This document shows positions 54,057-60,000 of a DNA stretch of 60,000 bases, piece after piece. Numbering within the stretch: the first letter of the stretch is position 1; each line of letters opens with the position of its first letter. Origin of the DNA: Apostichopus japonicus. Lineage: Eukaryota; Echinodermata; Holothuroidea; Aspidochirotida; Stichopodidae. Location: contig NC_092573.1 of the NCBI RefSeq assembly GCF_037975245.1, positions 1,422,001 through 1,482,000 on the forward strand, given 5' to 3'. A program made the position numbers and the translations under genes. The notes under the pieces are model-generated. The model saw nothing but the letters and a program-made list of their open reading frames with translations. It had not been told where the DNA came from and did not search any database.

Positions 54057-55100
54057 ATGGAAATTTTAGTTACGAAACTGATATCCTCGGGCTTCCTGTT
54101 CGCTCTAGTTTTCATATGTGGAGGATTACCTTTAATTCTGATCCAATGTTTTCGTGATAGTCAAAGTAGTCGAGAGCGTAAGTCATCAGCCTCTGGTGGG
54201 AAGTATTGTACTGGACGTAGTAAATCTTGGGACTTACAACATGTTCTTGGTGCCTTGAATAGTTTCGCGGGTGGTGTTTTCCTGGCTACATGCTTGTTAG
54301 ATCTTCTTCCTGAGGCTAGGGAAGCCATCGACGAAAATGAAATTGAGGTGGAATTTTTCAAAGATTACCCTTTAGCCGAGCTTGGCGTTATTTTTGGTGT
54401 TGTATTACTTCTAATTACCGAGCTTTGCATCGAACGATGTACTCAAAAATTTCTTGACAGGCAAGACGAATGCGCAACGCTTGCATATGATCCATGTCAC
54501 TGTATCGCCACCCAGAATGAAGGTGTGGACAGACTGGAGCCAACCGATGAAATCGGGGTAGAATCAACGCCAGAATCACCATTGATGAAACCACTGAACG
54601 ACGACGATGAGCCATCAAACCACCCCGATAAAAGACCGTCTATCAGCTTTAGAATGTTAGCCTTAGTCATTGCTTTATCTTTTCATTCAATATTTGATGG
54701 ACTTGCTATCGGATTGCAGAGCAATCTTCAATCTCTACTCGAAGTATTTGTCGCAATTTCAGTGCATAAATCAGTGTTTGCTTTCAGCCTCGGTATCCGG
54801 CTATCGGAGACTCGCAAATGTACCGACGATCCTGTATACCTTTACTTGTTCGGATTTGCAGCAGCTACCCCTATCGGCATAACAGTTGGTATTTTGATTG
54901 AGCATTTAGCGACAGGTTTACCCGGTGGTCACATCATCGTCGGGATACTGCAATCTTTGGCAACGGGAACATTGATGTATGTTACATTCTTCGAAATACT
55001 TCCAGAAGAACTTCGATTTAAGGGATCTTTGTTACGATTTTTGTCGCTGTTTTTCGGGGTCGGAATTATTGCTTTCCTCATAGGTTATTTCGCTGAGTAG
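54057..55100 (+). CDS. ZIP-family zinc transporter (SLC39A1/2/3-like), intronless
   Basis: A 347-residue multi-pass membrane protein that should import zinc (and related divalent ions) into the cytosol. Eight predicted membrane segments lie at about 8-30, 62-84, 106-124, 200-221, 226-249, 260-283, 292-313 and 325-344. TM4 carries the ZIP signature HSIFDGLAIGLQ (H210, D214), TM5 has HKSVFAFSLGIRL (H237), and the C-terminal part has FFEILPEEL; these place it in the ZIPII group. The TM3-TM4 loop (125-197) is acidic with Cys-x-His-Cys (PCHC) but no His-rich run. Human ZIP1-3 have Glu at the D214 position (HSVFEG). The start is supported by an in-frame TAA at 54003 with no ATG between. The coding region is unbroken by introns. 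Confidence 0.93.
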   Translation: MEILVTKLISSGFLFALVFICGGLPLILIQCFRDSQSSRERKSSASGGKYCTGRSKSWDLQHVLGALNSFAGGVFLATCLLDLLPEAREAIDENEIEVEFFKDYPLAELGVIFGVVLLLITELCIERCTQKFLDRQDECATLAYDPCHCIATQNEGVDRLEPTDEIGVESTPESPLMKPLNDDDEPSNHPDKRPSISFRMLALVIALSFHSIFDGLAIGLQSNLQSLLEVFVAISVHKSVFAFSLGIRLSETRKCTDDPVYLYLFGFAAATPIGITVGILIEHLATGLPGGHIIVGILQSLATGTLMYVTFFEILPEELRFKGSLLRFLSLFFGVGIIAFLIGYFAE

Positions 55101-55340
55101 CATATATAGATATTACACTCTGTATAGACCATTCACGGAAACAATGGGAAAATTTGCTATAAACACTTGGCGATGTTATATTATTTGAAGGAAGACGAAG
55201 TTGTGAAGACGAAGTTTTATTTTGGTTTATTTTTGCATCGTGTCATAATGTAATAACTTTCCTGCATGACTTGAGACACTGTATATGGGGGATATAAAGC
55301 CTATATGAAGCCCATTCCAGTCAATACTCTATCATTCATA

Positions 55341-55639
55341 CAATGGCGTACCAATGAGCAACAAAGCCACAAAGGAGAGTTGACATTCACCCAAACCCAA
55401 CCATGGTTAGGGCTCGAGGGAGCATTCTTTTCACCTGGAAAATCTAGACGCCAGGATATGACACTCTCAAACGTTTAGTGTGAAAACAGGATTTCATTTT
55501 GGCAAATAAACGGTCGGCGACCGGCCTCAGCAGATGGGAACTTGGTTTTGTAGTAATTAAGTTTTTCACCATCCACCCCTCCCTCACTTTGGGGGACCGG
55601 GCGGTCGCATCGTCCGATATCATGATAGTTACGCCACTG
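55341..55639. repeat. Possible TIR element remnant
   Basis: The left end CAATGGCGTACC (55341) and right end GTTACGCCACTG (55628-55639) form an imperfect inverted repeat of the CAGTGGCGTA type common in DNA transposons. The interior is GC-richer. No target-site duplication is visible, so this is tentative. Confidence 0.3.
55505..55510 (+). terminator. Candidate polyadenylation signal of the ZIP gene
   Basis: AATAAA about 405 bases after the stop codon on the plus strand. It is the first exact hexamer I found downstream, but usage is unproven. Confidence 0.35.
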
Positions 55640-57639
55640 CTTCAAACGATGGGTTAACTGCTGAGGGAAGAGGGGGAGGGGAAACAATCGAAAATATTGA
55701 TGAAATTTGCATGCATGTGTGTCAGTTAGACAGTGAAATACTCAGTGTAGCATAATGTCTGGGTCTAAAGTTTAAATTTCAGTCTTATGTTAGGAATTCA
55801 TTTTATTATTAATTAGTACTTGTGATATTTTTATTGATTTTCGTTGCTCACTCATTTGTTCTGTCAAATATGTTCACTTAAAAACAAAGCATGTGACTAT
55901 GTGAGAAATGTTCATTGACCCGATAAGTGACGTTGACTCAGTGAACACAGAGTTCACGAAAAACCTTTTGGCATCAAAAAAACATATAAGCCTATATGAA
56001 CGTTACAAAGGTTTCGGTTAGCAGATTAGGTTAACTTAAGAATTTATTTAAATCAAAATGAATGTATGTTGGTTGTGTATTTGTTTGGATAATTTGCTTG
56101 TGGTGCAGCGTCCACATCAGGAGCGGATTGACCTAAATAGGTTTGCAACTGGTGCATCAGTGAGTCCGAGGGGCTGTTCGGGTTAACAATCCGAAGGCTT
56201 CAACTTTCTCTTGGGTCGCGAAAGATGATAGTTTCATCCAAGGTGACAAATATGTCGCCGGTTTGAAGGCCAACGCCGCCACTTGTATCACTCAAGTTGC
56301 CAGTAGCATTTAACTTGAAGGACCAGTACAGCACCTCTGTGCGACACATGTGACTGTTGTGTAATAACGTTGATACAATATCCTTGCTGGGAGTAGAGAG
56401 GGCGTTTGGTGTGTCTCGTAGAACTTTTGTTACCTGTTATCATTACATGTATTACGTTCATAGCAAATATTGGCAGTTTGGGGTTTATTGTAACGTATTA
56501 TGATTATGGTTATATTTCTACTGTTTTTTATTCTACTCCTAAATGGCAATTTTGGGTTTCTATTAGGAACTTTTGGCACTACAAATCAACTTAACTACAG
56601 TATTTTCATTTCATCTGGTGTGTTAAGCCCAAGTGTGTTCTGGATATATGTAGGGAAAAAATGGTTTTGTTTTGCATTGTTGTTTTTTCTCAAGCTCTCT
56701 GACTCCTGTTAGTAGGCAAATACCCTGAAATCAGGTTTTTCTTCTATCACATGAGAGGGGGGAGGGAGGAGTGGGTCTATGGGATAATGAAGTCTTCTGT
56801 AAAGCTTCAGGAGTTGTACTAGGAGAGGGGAGGAGATTAGGAGGGCTAATAGGAGCCAACTGGATTAATATACAGCTGGTGTTCTGATTTCCTCTGTATA
56901 TTTTGACCATATGTATATATTTTTTCATCTTGTGTTATAGTCGAGTAATATCATTTGTTTCCATATCAAAAATACCTAAAAACAAAACTATGAGAGACGG
57001 AGGAAAACTCTGCCAAAAACTATGGTAGAATAATACACATGTATTATCATAAAAACACAGTATATTTTACATATTGAGTTGGCCAAGTCGGTAATGGCTC
57101 CATATATTCCACAGAACTATTTATCATATCACATTAACAGTCATTTAAAGGGGTAATTACTGCAGTATATCCAGTGGTAGCAACAAAGTTGAGAAAACAG
57201 GATATTGTTCAGAGTACAGACTACAATGAAACCTGGGGAAATATATCAATTAGACAGAATAGTTAATTGGCACATTAAATAATTAGGAAAGTAGAATTAT
57301 ACAGGTTAATGAGCAGTAATGGACACTTTCTAAAGATTTCAAGCTTTGGTTCCGACATTCAAGCAGCTTGATAAAAGTCATCTTTTACTCTGAAAGTGCT
57401 TTGCCTGACGTGAGAGGTTATACTACAAATGCAAAGAGCTGTTATAAACTCAGGTACAAGAAATCTTTGGCAAGAGAAAATTTTGTCAATTCTCTTTACA
57501 AATGAAACCAATATGTTTTAGAGCCTTGGAGGGAAAACTGCTGATTTCATCACTTCATATTTTTATAGATGTGATATTTTTAAATGTTCCTCTTTAAATA
57601 TCTTCTGCACTGGCATACCGTATTTACCCAGAATGCAAA

Positions 57640-57850
57640 ATGCATTGAAAAGAACCCATGCTTCCTATCTTGAGATATAGTGTTTACAATATTTTCAGTG
57701 TTTGACCGCTGGGAACCTCAGATGACCTTTGACCTCCACCAGAACCTAAACCAATAGGGTTCTTCCTTTCAATATGGGGCATCCACATGCAAAGTATCAG
57801 GTTCATCAAAGTTACCCTTCTTGAGATATCGTGTTTACAAGCAAGGTATC
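57640..57850 (+). repeat. TTGAGATAT-type repeat, two cores
   Basis: TTGAGATATAGTGTTTACAA at 57670-57689 and TTGAGATATCGTGTTTACAA at 57821-57840, 151 bases apart, with TGACCTTTGACCTCCACC between them. It belongs to the same family as the pair at 46100-46560. Confidence 0.7.
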
Positions 57851-58676
57851 ACAAACACACGCCATCATGACTGCATAGGTTTCTCTTCTCACTTAAACCA
57901 TAAAGCCCATTTTTCAGGCAGTCAACCAGTACTATTTAGTTATTTTTATAACAATTTTACCATCCTCTCAATGCTTGTTTTTAAAACAAAGATGTCATAC
58001 TTTATAACAGCACTGTATTGAAATCAGTCCACTACGCATACATTTCTCACCCAAAGTATCTCATTTCATAGATAGAACAGGCGTGACCGTGACAACCCGC
58101 ATCTGACCGGATTTCACATCCAGGGAAGACAGTAAATCGATACCGTGCTATCATATCATATTTAGACTGATGTTATTCAGTGTTACATTACTCTTACTAG
58201 TACAACTGCTATACTCCCCACACTTTGATGCAAAGTGATTTCCATTTCAGCTTAACTAGCTTTTTAAAGTGAATTGAGTCACACTCATCAAAATAAAAAC
58301 GAATGTTCATTTTCAATAGTTTTACTTCTTCAGTTTGTGTCAATCCGGGAAAATTTCTATGAGAGCAAAACATAGCTACATGAAAACAAAGTTGGTGAGA
58401 AATAATTACATCACAACTAACATTACTCATTGTAAACAGCAAACCTATAACATTCTAGAAATGGTATCACATTAAAGGTATTCACACCATGTGGCAAAAA
58501 CGTTTTGCATAAAGTAGTACTTTACAAGAATGGATAAATGCGATGCAATGCACTGTAATGATGCAGCAACATATTTACAACATGGTGAAACATGTGGAAT
58601 TTCAAGCACTAATTGTACTAGTCCTTACTTTCACTGTTTGCATTATATACATATACAATATAATAAACAATGTCAC

Positions 58677-58682
58677 TTTATT
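58677..58682 (-). terminator. Candidate polyadenylation signal of CCDC124
   Basis: AATAAA on the minus strand about 730 bases beyond the CCDC124 stop codon. Tentative. Confidence 0.3.
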
Positions 58683-59407
58683 AAGCAATGAATAATGTCC
58701 AACCAATTCACAAAAACAAATTTATGGATATTGTCCCCTGTACTTTCCATTTTAATAGAAATTATGTCAGTAAAATGAAGAACATAAAAACTGGCCGGGA
58801 AATTATAAACAAACTTAAGATTAAGAAGAGTAAAGAAATGTTTGGGCTCGAACAGGATTGGCACCAAACACTGCAAGGTTAGAAGGGTCATGTCGATGAC
58901 AAATATTTTCTGATCAATTTGCACCTCGAAGCATCCAGATGAAAGTTACATTTACATGTTTCTTCATGAAACAATTGGTTTATGGATTGCTATTGTTTTT
59001 GATTGCATCTTTTTGATCCATGTGTTTCAAGTGTCATGTATTTGTACAGGACACTAGGGAGATGGCAACTGAAGTATTATAAGTGTATGAATCTCTTATT
59101 CTTTACTTATATACTCTATCACCATAAACAGGTCTCCTTCTGGTAGACTGTTTTAAAAAATATTTTTGTACCACACCTTGTACACTCACCACTACTGCTT
59201 TTTAGAGTGAGCCTTCTTTGCAAAATTGTTCCAGCCACTTAAACAAAATGTAAAAGAAAGGTTATAAAAGCTTCTAGACATTGCATTCCTGAATGTATTG
59301 TCAGCTTACTTTACTGGTAGACTTCTAACACTGTAAGCACCAGTGAAGGGCTTTATAATAGTTTCATCCATCCTCTGACTACACCATAGACTGTTCATTG
59401 GTCGGTG

Positions 59408-59594
59408 TCATCTTTGGTTTAGCGGGTTCTCTGGTGACTTCATCCAGTCCTTTTTAAGCATTTGCTTTAACTGGGACAAGCGAAGATTGGGATTTTCCGC
59501 TTTCAGGCGGGGTAGGTTCACTTCTTCAAAAGCAGCGTACGCTGCCTTCACTCTCCTCTCAGGGTGCATGTCTTTGGGTGCGTCATCGTTGACA
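59408..59594 (-). CDS. CCDC124: CCDC124, last exon (5' part off window)
   Basis: 187 nt ending in TGA (59410-59408), acceptor CACAG with the first base completing a split codon. It encodes VNDDAPKDMHPERRVKAAYA, then AFEEVNLPRLKAENPNLRLS, QLKQMLKKDW and MKSPENPLNQR. This is the C-terminal block of CCDC124, near-identical to vertebrates (LPRLKQENPNMRLSQLKQ, SP(D/E)NPMNQ). The family (yeast Lso2) binds the ribosomal A-site/GTPase centre region of idle ribosomes and helps restart translation; human CCDC124 is also linked to cytokinesis. The protein stops right after NQR, without the short tail seen in human. The open frame upstream of the acceptor is intron. Confidence 0.93.
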
Positions 59595-60000
59595 CTGTGT
59601 AAGCAGAGTACCATAATAGAGGTTGCATGAGCAAGCACATTAAGATGACCAACTGAGCCTATTAGTGTAATACTAACACAAGTGGCCATCTACTTGCAAT
59701 TTATACCTGAATCAGAACATTTCTGAGTGACTTCCATTAATTTATTAACTAATACATGCTAAGCCACAGACTTGAGCAACAGAATTGTCTACTGGCAAAT
59801 GTTTTAACACTAGAGTTTTATCCCCAGTGTGAATGGAAATAGTTTTAGGAGTCATTGAAAAAAGGATAATGCAATCGACTCTATTTGTGTCTTAAACTTC
59901 TTCCAGGTCAGACAGTAAGATTAAACTCTGCATCCCTCTGCCCCCCCCCAGCCATAGAAATAAACATGTGTCCCACATGGGACTCTCTGACAGAAAATGT
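59595..60000 (-). other. CCDC124: CCDC124 intron, partial
   Basis: Intron sequence before the last exon. No further CCDC124 coding is visible before the edge; a C run lies at about 59941-59949. Confidence 0.6.

Larger units (their letters stand above)
55640..59407. other. Intergenic region between ZIP and CCDC124
   Basis: Contains GC-richer sequence at about 56100-56350 (possibly repeat-derived), a TTGAGATAT repeat pair (about 57640-57850), and presumably the CCDC124 3' UTR at its right end. The short open frames here have no family signal. Confidence 0.55.

Noticed and set aside
55475-55687. 70-codon minus-strand frame after the ZIP gene.
   Set aside because: It covers the possible TIR remnant and has no domain; more likely repeat-derived.

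Overview
The window looks like AT-rich nuclear DNA of an animal, with large intron-rich genes, canonical GT-AG splice sites, and introns full of microsatellites, homopolymer runs and short non-autonomous transposons. Protein similarity is to general bilaterian families. Together with the repeat texture this suggests a marine invertebrate, perhaps an echinoderm, but that placement is an inference and not proven by the sequence. I see no prokaryotic features, rRNA, tRNA or CRISPR array.

Positions 520-50676 (minus strand) hold most of one giant gene, the DmX-like / rabconnectin-3 alpha gene (DMXL1/DMXL2; yeast Rav1 relative). I resolved 24 coding exons from the start codon (50676) to an exon at 520-634. 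All 24 join in phase and sum to 8583 nt (2861 codons). The C-terminal WD40 part lies off the left edge. The 5' half of the gene is stretched by long introns (introns 2, 4, 6 and 7 are 10.0, 5.0, 4.4 and 4.2 kb). The 3' half is compact and carries three very large exons (12, 15 and 19). The product should scaffold a RAVE-like complex that promotes V-ATPase assembly.

The introns hold two well-supported hAT-like non-autonomous elements (11569-12925 and 30941-31579), each with matching terminal inverted repeats and a perfect 8-bp target-site duplication. Three copies of a short dispersed motif resembling a hammerhead ribozyme core lie at 24104-24165, 37124-37185 and 41877-41930. There are also several local tandem duplications, a repeat family around the word TTGAGATAT, an (AT)n tract and a SINE-like block.

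Positions 50677-54056 are an intergenic region between two divergent genes, with a long (TCA)n microsatellite. Positions 54057-55100 (plus strand) are a complete, uninterrupted ZIP (SLC39A1-3-like) zinc transporter. After a 4.3-kb intergenic stretch with repeat fragments, the last exon of CCDC124 (ribosome-associated Lso2-type factor) lies on the minus strand at 59408-59594, and its upstream exons run off the right edge. The three genes share no obvious pathway, apart from a loose link between vesicle acidification and metal transport.
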